A stretch of DNA of 64,000 nt, taken from the NCBI GenBank assembly GCA_947044405.1, contig CAMRHE010000508.1:946001-1010000 (forward strand), in the 5' to 3' direction. Positions 32,548 to 44,640 of this stretch are shown piece by piece. The notes beneath the pieces are model-generated. The model had not been told where the DNA came from. It saw only the letters and a program-made list of their open reading frames with translations, and did no database searches. The position numbers and the translations under genes were made by a program. How positions within the stretch are numbered: position 1 is the stretch's first letter; each line of letters begins with the position of its first letter. Source of the stretch: Leptodactylus fallax (Eukaryota > Chordata > Amphibia > Anura > Leptodactylidae).

Positions 32548-34379
32548 AGACCCCATTACAGATATCTCATTGGGCCCTGCACAATACAAGCCGCTCCATG
32601 GACATCTCACAAGATACTGAACAAGTAGACCGCTCTATGGACAGCACACAGGACCCTGCAAAATACAGACTACTCAATGGAAAGCTCACATGACCCTACT
32701 TTTAGGAGCATCTCAAGAGAGCCTACTGAATACAGACCGCTCTATGAACATCTCACCAGACCCCGTACAAAACAGATCTCTCTATGGACATCTGACCGGA
32801 CCCTGCACAATACAGATCGCTCTACGGACATTTTACAGGACCTTGCACAATACAGACCATTCTATGGACATCTCACTGGACCCTGCACAATACAGAATAT
32901 TCTATGGACATCTCACTGGACCCTGCACAATACAGACCGCTCTACGGACATTTCACTGGACCCTGCACAATACAGACCACTCTAAGGACATCTCACCAGA
33001 CCTTGCACAATACAGACCGCTTTACGGACATCTCACAAGACCCTACACAATACAGACCGCTCTATGGACATCTCACCAGACCCTGCACAATACAGACCAC
33101 TCTATGGACATCTCACCAGACCCTGCACAATACAGACCACTCTATGGACATCTCACAAGACCCTACACAATACAGACCACTCTATGGACATCTCACAAGA
33201 CCCTACACAATACAGACCGCTTTACGGACATCTCACAAGACCCTACACAATACAGACCACTCTATGGACATCTCACAAGACCCTACACAATACAGACCAC
33301 TCTATGGACATCTCACCAGACCCTGCACAATACAGACCGCTTTACGGACATCTCACAAGACCCTGCACAATACAGACCGCTCTACGGACATCTCACCAGA
33401 CCCTGCACATTACAGACCGCTCTACGGACATCTCACCAGACCCTGCACAATACAGACCGCTCTACGGACATCTCACCAGACCCTGCACAATACAGACCGC
33501 TCTATGGACATCTCACCAGACCCTGCACAATACAGACCGCTCTATGGACATCTCACCAGACCCTGCACAATACAGACCACTCTATGGACATCTCACCAGA
33601 CCCTGCACAATACAGACCGCTTTACGGACATCTCACAAGACCCTACACAATACAGACCACTCTATGGACATCTCACCATACCCTGCACAATACAGACCCG
33701 CTCTACGGACATCTCACAAGACCCTACACAATACAGACCACTCTATGGACATCTCACAGGACCCTGCACAATACAGACCGCTTTACGGACATCTCACAAG
33801 ACCCTACACAATACAGACCCACTCTATCGACAGCTCACCAGACCCTGCACAATACAGACCGCTCTACGGACATCTCACATGACCCTACACAATACAGACC
33901 GCTCTACGGACATCTCACCAGACCCTGGACAATACAGACCGCTCTAAGGACATCTCACCAGACCCTGCACAATACAGACTGCTCTATGGACATCTCACCA
34001 GACCCTGCACAATACAGACCGCTCTACGGACATCTCACCAGACCCTGCACATTACAGACCGCTCTACGGACATCTCACCAGACCCTGCACAATACAGACC
34101 GCTCTACGGACATCTCACCAGACCCTGCACATTACAGACCGCGCTATGGACATCTCACCAGACCCTGCACAATACAGACCGCTCTACGGACATCTCACCA
34201 GACCCTGCACATTACAGACCGCTCTACGGACATCTCACCAGACCCTACACAATACAGACCGCTCTACGGACATCTCACCAGACCCTGCACATTACAGACC
34301 GCGCTATGGACATCTCACCAGACCCTGCACAATACAGACCGCTCTACGGACATCTCACCAGACCCTACACAATACAGTT
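32548..34379. repeat. Minisatellite, 40-bp unit, about 46 copies
   Basis: Unit acagaccgctctacggacat plus ctcaccagaccctgcacaat. The left edge is diverged, the right two thirds homogeneous. Because 40 is not a multiple of three and the unit is stop-poor in all plus-strand frames, three overlapping plus-strand open frames of 571, 347 and 272 codons result (32690-34405, 32904-33947, 33064-33882). Their products are 40-residue repeats without a start context or codon bias that would support translation. Confidence 0.96.
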
Positions 34380-35537
34380 TAGCCAGTGGTAATAGAAATA
34401 AGTAGCCACAGATTCCAGCAGTGTGGATTCCTGACGTGCTGTACACAGTGACAGCACCTGTCCCAGGGTGAAGGGCGGAGGATGTGTGTAAATATCTTGC
34501 AGCACATGTTTTACAGTTAGCGCTGAGTCAGGCCGTGCCTCCGTCTTCACCTCTATGTGAACTTACACAGTCACCCAGAGCTGAACCTGCACGCCTGCTC
34601 CCGTGTGTGCAACACCGACACCTAACAAGTGATTCAACTTTACAGCGGCAGCGTGCAGCAAAATGACAGATTATCAGGGACTTTCTAGGAGGCAGGGAAG
34701 GAATTTACATAAATGAAAAGAATATTAATCTGCCGCTGAGAACAAACAGGCGCAGCGCCTCCTAAGTGACACTGAACACACACACGATAATACCGGCTAA
34801 ATATAGAGCCGGTACCATGGGGAATGGCTGGAGTGGATTAGCACCTACATATCTGCAAGCCGCTGCCCTCTGTTATCAGCTACTAATGGCAAAAATACAC
34901 TGGTGATCGGAGACAAAAATAACAGCAAACAGAATCATGAAAGGTCCCAGATTATGATGGTGCAAGTGAGTGAAATTCTAGAATACTCCGTGCCGGAATT
35001 TCTACATATACACTATCATTTATAAAATAAAAACCGCCTGTCCGTAACCGTGTCCTGCACACACATTGTGTAGCCAGCAGCCTGTTTTTGGCAGCTTGTC
35101 CTCCAGTTTCTCTTCACTTCCCAGTCACACCAATGAGCATTGGGCATCCACGACCCTCTCACCAGTTCACCAATTCTCCTTCCTTGGGCCACCTGTAGTC
35201 GGTACTATCCAAATACATACTGGGAACACCCAACGGCCCTGCTGTTGCTCTGGACTAGCGGTCGCCATCACAGCCTGTCCCTTGTCCCCATTGCACACGT
35301 CCTTACACTTGTTTTTCCCGTTTCCAACCAGGGATGTGGAGTTGGAGTCAATTTTGGGTGAATTTCGATTAAAGTTACCGACTCCGATAAATAATTTTTA
35401 AATATATGTTATAATTATTACTATTGTATAAATGATCAGTTTGTTACATATTTACTTTAATAGGAATCCAGTCATATCTGGCTGAACATGACTGTCGAAG
35501 GAGAAGTCAGAGTCGAACAGAAGTGTCGGCGTAAGTG
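34380..35537. other. Unique intronic sequence, part possibly a regulatory block
   Basis: 34640-34790 is repeat-free and contains ggaatttacataaatgaaaa and gaatattaatctgccgctga; it could be a conserved noncoding element. Near 35330 ggatgtggagttggagtc begins a region ending about 35520 in gtcagagtcg that resembles a small dispersed element. No gene seen. Confidence 0.35.
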
Positions 35538-35690
35538 GATTGGCCTAACGATTCCGCAGGCCTGTTCTCAAGAACTGACTGATCCTTGCGATTGGCCTAA
35601 TGATTCCACAGGCCTGTTCTCAAGAACTGACTGATCCTTGCGATTGGCCTAATGATTCCACAGGCCTGTTCTCAAGAACTGACTCATCAC
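35538..35690. repeat. Three tandem copies of a 52-bp unit
   Basis: gattggcctaatgattccac begins copies at 35538, 35590 and 35642, each continuing aggcctgttctcaagaactg. The copies are almost identical. Confidence 0.95.
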
Positions 35691-36699
35691 TTGTTGCCCA
35701 ATATAGACTAACCCCAAGAGGGGGCATTGTCACCAGATAACCAACGTTATCTCATGTTTCATTGTTATGGCTGCGCACAAACCTTACCAGAGGATCTCCA
35801 GAATTACCCTTAGGACGTGGCAAGGTGGTCACCATAACCAAAACCACAGGCTGGTTGGGGCAAAACTATATACTGCTATATAGCGAGACTGAGTCAAAAA
35901 ACTTTTACCACACCAGTAAAAATAAAAGGAAATTGTGTTTGGCAATCGGAGACCTAAAAGCTTGCAGGTCCTTCAGAACAAGGAGCCATTTGGTAGAAGG
36001 AGGATCTGTAGAAGACATCATAGTCAACTGAACATTGCAACAGGCCAACAGGATGATACTTCGTTGTGGGACTTTGCTCTGTCACCAATTACGCAGATGT
36101 TACCTCGTGAAATGCTTGGTCCCCAATGGCACCAAGGAACAATGATTAATGCTGAGACAGATGTCCTAACTACGGTAAGGCGGTGGAGTAGGGCGAAGCT
36201 ATGAAAGAAACACACTATGGGCGATTGTTACGATATACTGGCCAGGAGGAGGGCGCACAACCCGCAGATATTTGTAGAATGATGAGTTACGGCATGAAAG
36301 AGACCAGGAATAAAGAGGGAAAGTGATGAGTGACGGGCGGCTCGGTGACACTGGCGCTGCACATCTCAGTGTCACACAGGCCTGCTCAGAAGACGTGACT
36401 GCTGACCTTTTCAGCTCAAGTCGAGGAGTCAGCGATCAGGTAGACATGAAAATAGCCTGAAGTCCTGGCTAAGTAAGAAAAGGTGAAGACGAGGGAGGAA
36501 CCGCCTGTCCCGAAAATGTCAAAATATAAGTGTCAACTACTACATTCCTGGAGCTGCACCTATGTAATCCACGCAAAGCCAGGAATGTGGGGGCTGTCAT
36601 GTGGACATATGTACACAAGCACTCACCGACAGGGTATATATTCTGTAATTACTATACACAGGGGCAAAAGATAACCATGTTATTGTATATAGTGATATG
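35691..36699. other. Unique intronic sequence
   Basis: Open frames at 35762-36204 and 36483-36715 have no recognisable domains. No repeats seen. Confidence 0.4.
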
Positions 36700-38745
36700 G
36701 AGCATGCCGGTATAACCTGGGTATCTCCTGTATATAATTATATATGTACAGCTGGTATAACCTGGGTATCTCCTGTATATAATTATATATGTACAGCTGG
36801 TATAACCTGGGTATCTCCTGTATATAATTATATATGTACAGCCGGTATAACTTATACATCTTCTTGTATATAGTGATATGGAGCATGCCGGTATAACCGG
36901 GGTATCTCCTGTATATAATTATATATGTACCGCTGGTATAACCTGGGTATCTCCTGTATATAATTATATATGTACAGCCGGTATAAGTTATACATCTTCT
37001 TGTATATAGTGATATGGACCATGCTGGTATAACCTGGGTATCTCCTGTATATAATTATATATGTACAGCTGGTATAACCTGGGCATCTTCCTGTATATAA
37101 TTATATATGTACCAGCTGGTATAACCTGGGTATCTCCTGTATATAATTATATATGTACAGCCGGTATAACCTGGGTATCTCCTGTATATAATTATATATG
37201 TACAGCTGGTATAAGTTATACATCTTCTTGTATATAGTAGATATGGACCATGCTGGTATAACCTGGGTATCTCCTGTATATAATTATATATGTACAGCCG
37301 GTATAACCTGGGTATCTCCTGTATATAATTATATATGTACAGCCGGTATAACCTGACAGCCGGTATCTCCTGTACATAATTATATATGTACAGCTGGTAT
37401 AAGTTATACATCTTCTTGTATATAGTGATATGGACCATGCTGGTATAACCTGGGTATCTCCTTATATAATTATATATGTACAGCTGGTATAACCTGGGTA
37501 TCTCCTGTATATAATTATATATGTACAGCCGGTATAAGTTATACATCTTCTTGTATATAGTGATATGGGCCATGCTGGTATAACCTGGGTATCTCCTGTA
37601 TATAATTATATATGTACAGCCGGTATAACCTGGGTATCTCCTGTATATAATTATATATGTACAGCTGGTATAACCTGGGTATCTCCTGTACATAATTATA
37701 TATGTACAGCTGGTATAAGTTATACATCTTCTTGTATATAGTGATATGGACCATGCTGGTATAACCTGGGTATCTCCTGTATATAATTATATATGTACAG
37801 CTGGTATAACCTGGGTATCTCCTGTACATAATTATATATGTACAGCTGGTATAAGTTATACATCTTCTTGTATATAGTGATATGGACCAGGCGGGCCATG
37901 CTGGGTATCTCCTGTATAATTATTATGTACAGCTGGTATAACCTGGGTATCTCCTGTATATAATTATATATGTACAGCCGGTATAACCTGGGTATCTCCT
38001 GTATATAATTATATATGTACAGCCGGTATAAGAAAAACATCTTCTTAAAAAAAGAAAAAGGGGGCATATAACCGGTAGCTCCTGTATATAATTATATATG
38101 TACACGGTATAACCTGGGTATCTCCTGTATATAATTATATATGTACAGCTGGTATAAGTTATACATCTTCTTGTATATAGTGATATGGGCCATGTGATAA
38201 CCTGTATCTCCTGTATATAATTATATATGTACAGCTGGTATAACCTGGGTATCTCCTGTATATAATTATATATGTACAGCCGGTATAAGTTATACATCTT
38301 CTTGTATATAGTGATATGGACCATGCCAGTATAACCTGGGTATACCCTATATATAATTATATATGTACAGCTTATAAGTTATACATCTTTATATAGTGAT
38401 ATGGACCATGCTGGTATAACCTGGGTATCTCCTGTATATAATTATATATGTACAGCTGGTATAAGTTATACATCTTCTTGTATATAGTGATATGGACCAT
38501 GCTGGTATAACCTGGGTATCTCCTGTATATAATTATATATGTGCAGCGGGTATAACCTGGGTATCTCCTGTATATAATTCTGTATGTACAGCTGGTATAA
38601 CCTGGGTATCTCCTGTATATAATTATATATGTACAGCTGGTATAACCTGGGTATCTCCTGTATATAATTATATATGTACAGCTGGTATAAGTTATATATC
38701 TTCTTGTATATAGTGATATGGACTATGCTGGTATAACCTGGGCAT
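36700..38745. repeat. AT-rich minisatellite, 45-bp units in a higher-order pattern
   Basis: Two unit types alternate. Type A (45 bp): ggtataacctgggtatctcc then tgtatataattatatatgta then cagct. Type B (about 46 bp): ggtataagttatacatcttc then ttgtatatagtgatatggac then catgct. Runs of one to three A units are followed by one B unit, giving a higher-order repeat of about 135-225 bp. Each A unit has the perfect palindrome tatataattatata. Minus-strand open frames up to 212 codons are repeat by-products. A degenerate insertion-like patch occurs at about 38030-38070. Confidence 0.95.
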
Positions 38746-39689
38746 CTTTTACATACAGTGACCACTGGATGAGATATTTTGTCCACTAGGGGCACTCATA
38801 CAGCTTTACTTCTATGAATCTCCATTTCTATCCTATCTAGGAGAACATGAGAAGTGTAATAGTGATACTACAGTGTATTAGCTGAACATATAGAAGAAGT
38901 CTAGTATACTGGATATTGCAGAGGCGGCTGTACGGACATCAGCCCAGGTTTCTAACATTAGCCGTAACGTGTGATTTTCTGGTAATATATGGGACAGGTT
39001 CCCGGTATTTGCCAGATGAGTTCATTTTCGTTACAGCGGGTTGCAGAGAGGCCAGGATTATAGTGAGGAGCGGCTGCTGCACTATGTCAGATTAAACTCT
39101 GGATGGCCTTGTATGTGTAATACTTCATCTGCCGTCACTGAGGACAGGAGGTGCAGCAGGCGGGGAAGGAACCTCCATACCCCTGCGCTGGGGCAAAGTG
39201 ACAGCACCAAAACCAGGACAGACTGGAGGATTATGGGAAGTGAAAGGTGGGAGGAAGTAAATTAGGAGATCTGACATCAGTCATAAAGCTAAAGCGCCCA
39301 AAACCTATACAACACAACTGAGTCTTATCAAAGGTTAGAAAAAATACTTCTGAAACGCTCTGTGCTGCTGCAGCCCTTAATTAAATTTTTTTCCATGGAC
39401 AGTGTGATTGTCCTCCGAGGACTGTAATTCTAGACGCCTCTTCTTACCCAGCAAAATCAACTGGAAAGAGACTTTCCCTACTGGGCAACCACACACAGGG
39501 GCCGAATATAAAGGGAAGGACACAAGTATCAGAAAGTGAGATCCGACTGCTGCAAAATCAGAACTGTAGAAATCTGTAAATGTAACAGAATGTTGTGTCA
39601 CATAACAGAGAAATATCACATATAGCTACATCCTTCTATATAGTGGGCGGCAGTATTTATATTAGTAGTTTATTAGTATTTATTAGTAT
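38746..39689. other. Unique intronic sequence
   Basis: No gene or repeat recognised between the 45-bp and 35-bp arrays. Confidence 0.4.
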
Positions 39690-42190
39690 TTATATTAGTA
39701 GTTATATTCTTGTACATAGGGGGCAGTATTATAGTAGTTATATTCTTGTACATAGGAGCAGTATTATAGTAGTTATATTCTTGTACATAGGAGGTAGTAT
39801 TATAGTAGTTATATTCTTGTACATAGGGGGCAGTATTATAGTAGATATATTCTTGTACATAGGAGGTAGTATTATAGTAGTTATATTCTTGTACATAGGA
39901 GCAGTATTATAGTAGTTATATTCTTGTACATAGGAGCAGTATTATAGTAGTTATATTCTTGTACATAGGAGCAGTATTATAGTAGTTATATTCTTGTACA
40001 TAGGAGGCAGTATTATAGCAGTTATATTCTTGTACATAGGAGGTAGTATTATAGTAGTTATATTCTTGTACATAGGAGCAGTATAATAGTAGTTATATTC
40101 TTGTACATAGGAGCAGTATTATAGTAGTTATATTCTTGTACATAGGGGGCAGTATTATAGTAGTTATATTCTTGTACATAGGAGCAGTATTATAGTAGTT
40201 ATATTCTTGTACATAGGAGCAGTATTATAGTAGTTATATTCTTGTACATAGGAGGTAGTATTATAGTAGTTATATTCTTGTACATAGGGGCAGTATTATA
40301 GTAGTTATATTCTTGTACATAGGAGCAGTATTATAGTAGTTATATTCTTGTACATAAGAGCAGTATTATAGTAGTTATATTCTTGTACATAGGAGCAGTA
40401 TTATAGTAGTTATATTCTTGTACATAGGAGTAGTATTATAGTAGTTATATTCTTGTACATAGGAGCAGTATTATAGTAGCTATATTCTTGTACATAGGAG
40501 CAGTATTATAGTAGTTATAGTCTTGTACATAGGAGTAGTATTATAGTAGTTATAGTCTTGTACATAGGAGGTAGTATTATAGTAGTTATATTCTTGTACA
40601 TAGGAGGCAGTATTATAGTAGTTATATTCTTGTACATAGGAGCAGTATTATAGTAGTTATATTCTTGTACATAGGGGGCAGTATTATAGTAGTTATATTC
40701 TTGTACATAGGAGCAGTATTCTAGTAGTTATATTCTTGTACATAGGAGTAGTATTATAGTAGTTATATTCTTGTACATAGGAGCAGTATTATAGTAGTTA
40801 TATTCTTGTACATAGGAGCAGTATTATAGTAGTTATATTCTTGTACATAGGAGGCAGTATTATAGTAGTTATATTCTTGTACATAGGAGCAGTATTCTGG
40901 TAGTTTATCTGTACATAGGAGCAGTATTATAGTAGTTATATTCTTGTACATAGGGGGCAGTATTATAGTAGTTATATTCTTGTACATAGGGGCAGTATTA
41001 TAGTAGTTATATTCTTGTACATAGGAGGTAGTATTATAGTAGTTATATTCTTGTACATAGGAGCAGTATTATAGTAGTTATATTCTTGTACATAGGGGGC
41101 AGTATTATAGTAGTTATATTCTTGTACATAGGAGGTAGTATTATAGTAGTTATATTCTTGTACATAGGAGCAGTATTATAGTAGTTATATTCTTGTACAT
41201 AGGAGTAGTTTAGTAGTTATATTCTTGTACATAAGGGCAGTATTATAGTAGTTATATTCTTGTTCATAGGGGGAGTATTTTAGTTGTTTTATTCTTGTCT
41301 AGGGCAGTATTATAGTAGTTATATTCTTGTACATAGGAGGTAGTATTATAGTAGTTATATTCTTGTACATAGGAGCAGTATTATAGTAGTTATATTCTTG
41401 TACATAGGAGCAGTATTATAGTAGTTATATTCTTGTACATAGGGGTAGTATTATAGTAGTTATATTCTTGTACATAGGAGTAGTATTATAGTAGTTATAT
41501 TCTTGTACATAGGAGCAGTATTATAGTAGTTATATTCTTGTACATAGGAGCAGTATTATAGTAGTTATATTCTTGTACATAGGAGGCAGTATTATAGTAG
41601 TTATATTCTTGTACATAGGAGCAGTATTATAGTAGTCATATTCTTGTACATAGGGGGCAGTATTATAGTAGTTATATTCTTGTACATAGGAGGTAGTATT
41701 ATAGTAGTTATATTCTTGTACATAGGAGCAGTATTATAGTAGTTATATTCTTGTACATAGGAGTAGTATTATAGTAGTTATATTCTTGTACATAAGGGCA
41801 GTATTATAGTAGTTATATTCTTGTACATAGGAGCAGTATTATAGTAGTTATATTCTTGTACATAGGAGCAGTATTATATTAGTTATATTCTTGTACATAG
41901 GGGCAGTATTATAGTAGTTATATTCTTGTACATAGGAGCAGTATTATAGTAGTTATATTCTTGTACATAGGAATAGTATTATAGTAGTTATATTCTTGTA
42001 CATAGGGGGCAGTATTATAGTAGTTATATTCTTGTACATAGGAGCAGTATTATAGTAGTTATATTCTTGTACATAGGAGCAGTATTATAGTAGTTATATT
42101 CTTGTACATAGGGGCAGTATTATAGTAGCTATATTGTTGCACATAGGGAACATTAGTATAGTAGGTATTATAGTAGTTACTACACAATAA
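39690..42190. repeat. Minisatellite, 35-bp unit, about 70 copies
   Basis: Unit ttatattcttgtacatagga plus gcagtattatagtag; the main variation is gga/ggg and an added g before cagtattat, so units are 35-36 bp. A degenerate patch with short or mutated units occurs at about 41205-41310, splitting two more homogeneous halves. Every standard unit contains TGTACATA on the plus strand. Confidence 0.97.
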
Positions 42191-42769
42191 CTGTGTATAA
42201 GATGTATTGCTCAGCACTTGGCGATCACATGGAGAAGTATATGGTGGGTACCTCTCCATACATGGTGAAATGGCAGTAAGTATGTGAGGTGTTGGCGGGT
42301 AGCGCTGCCTGCACATGTGTGACTGCTCCTGGCTGGACACAATCCTGACACTTGTAGAGCTGCTTTCCATTGATACTATCCAGCTCTCTCTTTATCCACT
42401 GTGCTGTACAGATGGCGGAGTTATTCTGCAGGAACTGTCAAAATAAAACTATTTATGGCACCTTGAAGCAGAAGTGGAAATAACTGGACAGAGGTAATTC
42501 TAGACAAAAGATCTATTCCACGTGCGGTAAACTCTGGCTGGCCTCTCCGCTCCAGAGACTTCTGAGAAAAACTATTTATCAGGCGTGCGGCGACTTCTCT
42601 CATTTGCATGTCTCCAGTATTGTGACGGGAGTTTGAGGTAACTAGCAGTAATAAGACGAGGCCACCGGGGGCACCCTACTGCTTCAAGGGGAATGTCATA
42701 ACCATTTGTTTCAAAATGACATTAGTCTGAATGATTTGCACAGTTATCAACAAGGGTGAACTGCCATGT
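42191..42769. other. Unique intronic sequence, possible conserved block
   Basis: 42430-42640 is repeat-free and contains the octamer ATTTGCAT (about 42602) and two copies of aaactattta. No coding exon recognised. Confidence 0.3.
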
Positions 42770-43150
42770 GGTATCCAACGTCTCTGTCACCATGTAGTAT
42801 CTCGAGGCTGTGCTGCCACGTGGTATCCAAAGGCTCTGCCGCCACGTGGTATCCAAAGGCTCTGCCGCCATGTAGTATCTTGAAGCTCTGCTGCCACGTG
42901 GTATCCAACAGCTCTGTCGCCATGTAGTATCTCGAAGCTCTACTGCCATGTGTTATCCAACGGCTCTGCCACCATACGGTATCCAAAGGCTATGCTGCCA
43001 TATAGTAGCCAAAGGCTATGCCGCCATATAGTAGCCAAAGGCTATGCCGCCATGTTGTATCCAAGGGCTCTACTGCCATGTGGTATCCAAAGGCTGTGCC
43101 TCTATGTGGTATCTAAAGGCTATGCCGCCATATGGTATCCACTGTATTAT
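42770..43150. repeat. Minisatellite, 26-bp unit, about 15 copies
   Basis: Unit ggctctgccgccacgtggta plus tccaaa, diverging rightwards to gctatgccgccatatagtag. Three units carry the canonical E-box CACGTG. Confidence 0.9.
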
Positions 43151-44164
43151 ATCTAATGAAGCAGATACTTCTCAGTCTGTGATAGCCGAGTGACCACTTG
43201 CATGGCTGCCATTACAGCTCTCACATAGGTAGTCCCTCAGGACCTGCATGGCATAGCTAGTTATAGAGGGTAGTATCTCCCGTTTTTTTCATTATTTTTG
43301 CACTTTTCTATTAAGTCACTCATTCCTAACTTGATGTGAGCGCCATGCCGGGGAGCAATGTCAAGTGGGTCAACAAAGTCACTGCGCAGCCCGTACAGGG
43401 CTTCTGGGAGTTTTTTTTGCTGTATTTACATCATAGGTATCTGACTTAAGGTATATACCTGCATTGAATGAAGCGCAGTGTGAACACATCCTAGTGCCCG
43501 TAATACAGCAATGTGTTCCTGCTGCACGTGCCGTCTCAGTATTTCCCTGATGCTGCATACTCCAGCACTCCCGTACAGTATCGGAGAGCACGCTACACTC
43601 CGGTAATGAATGACTTAACCCCTTGTAGCCTGCCAGCAGATATCAGATAACCATGGGGCTGCAGAGTGGATCCCCCGACATATGAAATGTTGGCATTTCT
43701 GATCTGACGTCTGAGTGTTTAAACAAGGAGCCGCCAAAGAATTGCTTGTATACATTACGTATGTATGGCTTGTCTACAGACTAACATTGGACCCTTTAAT
43801 CCTCTGCCGACTCCAGCAAAAAGTGACATCACAGACCACTTGGTACAATGAGGCTTTTTACCTCGTGTCCCCCACACTCACAAGGGACAGGGCCCCCAGG
43901 GGAGAGTTTACATTTCCATCCCTTTATTCGGCCCTGTAAGGTCATGAACTAGTGCAGAAAGTAGCGCAGATGTACGTGGAGGGACAAGGTGCCCCCTACA
44001 TGGTGGCAGAGGCTGCCGGATAAAATCTTATCTATTGAGGGACTTTCCTAATCCATGTACACACAGATCAAATGATCAGAATGGGCCTGGATCTGTGCTA
44101 GTCTTAAAGGGGTCCTCCGCTTTAGGCTAGGGCGAGACTCAACGGAGAAGCTTAGACTTACTAC
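43151..44164. other. Unique intronic sequence
   Basis: No gene recognised. ttaaaggggtcctccgcttt near 44105 is a repeat-edge-like motif similar in style to those at 20152 and 27043. Confidence 0.35.
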
Positions 44165-44640
44165 AGGGGTTTTCCAGCTAAATTTACCAGCGTTCTCTGC
44201 CAGCCCTGCGTCCTCTGCTCTTTAGTCCTGCAGCGATGATGTCATCTTTATGGCTGCAGTGACAAAGCACCCGTATACACCACATCAGTGGCTTCAGTGG
44301 TATACAGAAAGTGACTGGGTACAGCAGTGGTTTGGTGTATACAGGCATTTCACTGCTGTAGCCATCAAAACACACACTGGCAAGGAGGAGTATGGGAGAA
44401 AACTGGCAAATACGACTCAGATCTCCAAAGACCGTGCCAGAGCTCATGCCCCCTTACCTGCCACCACCCACGTGACCTTAGAGAGTCTAGTTAGCCTATC
44501 AGGTGCAAAAACCTACTGCACTGAATGCTCGGGAATGGCGGGGGCGAGAGAAAAAATGCCAACTTTACCGGAATCAGTGGAACGGCCATCAAAAAATGAA
44601 AAGAGCTTGAATTGGTGGAGATGGTGAAAAGTCCTCTATA
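44165..44640. repeat. Composite dispersed repeat, including part of the 27046 foldback family
   Basis: 44430-44640 carries ccttagagagtctagttagc, ctatcaggtgcaaaaac and aatgaaaagagcttgaattg in the same order as the right arm of the foldback at 27290-27445. 44270-44341 is an imperfect inverted repeat (gtatacaccacatcagtg against agtggtttggtgtatac). The 125-codon plus frame at 44250-44627 is a by-product. Confidence 0.65.

Noticed and set aside
32690..34405. 571-codon plus-strand open frame
   Set aside because: By-product of the 40-bp array, which is stop-poor in three frames; no domain and no start context.
36680..38795. Several minus-strand open frames up to 212 codons rich in Tyr and Ile
   Set aside because: By-products of the AT-rich 45-bp array; frames break wherever unit length changes.
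44250..44627. 125-codon plus-strand frame
   Set aside because: Overlaps dispersed-repeat sequence shared with the foldback family; no domain.
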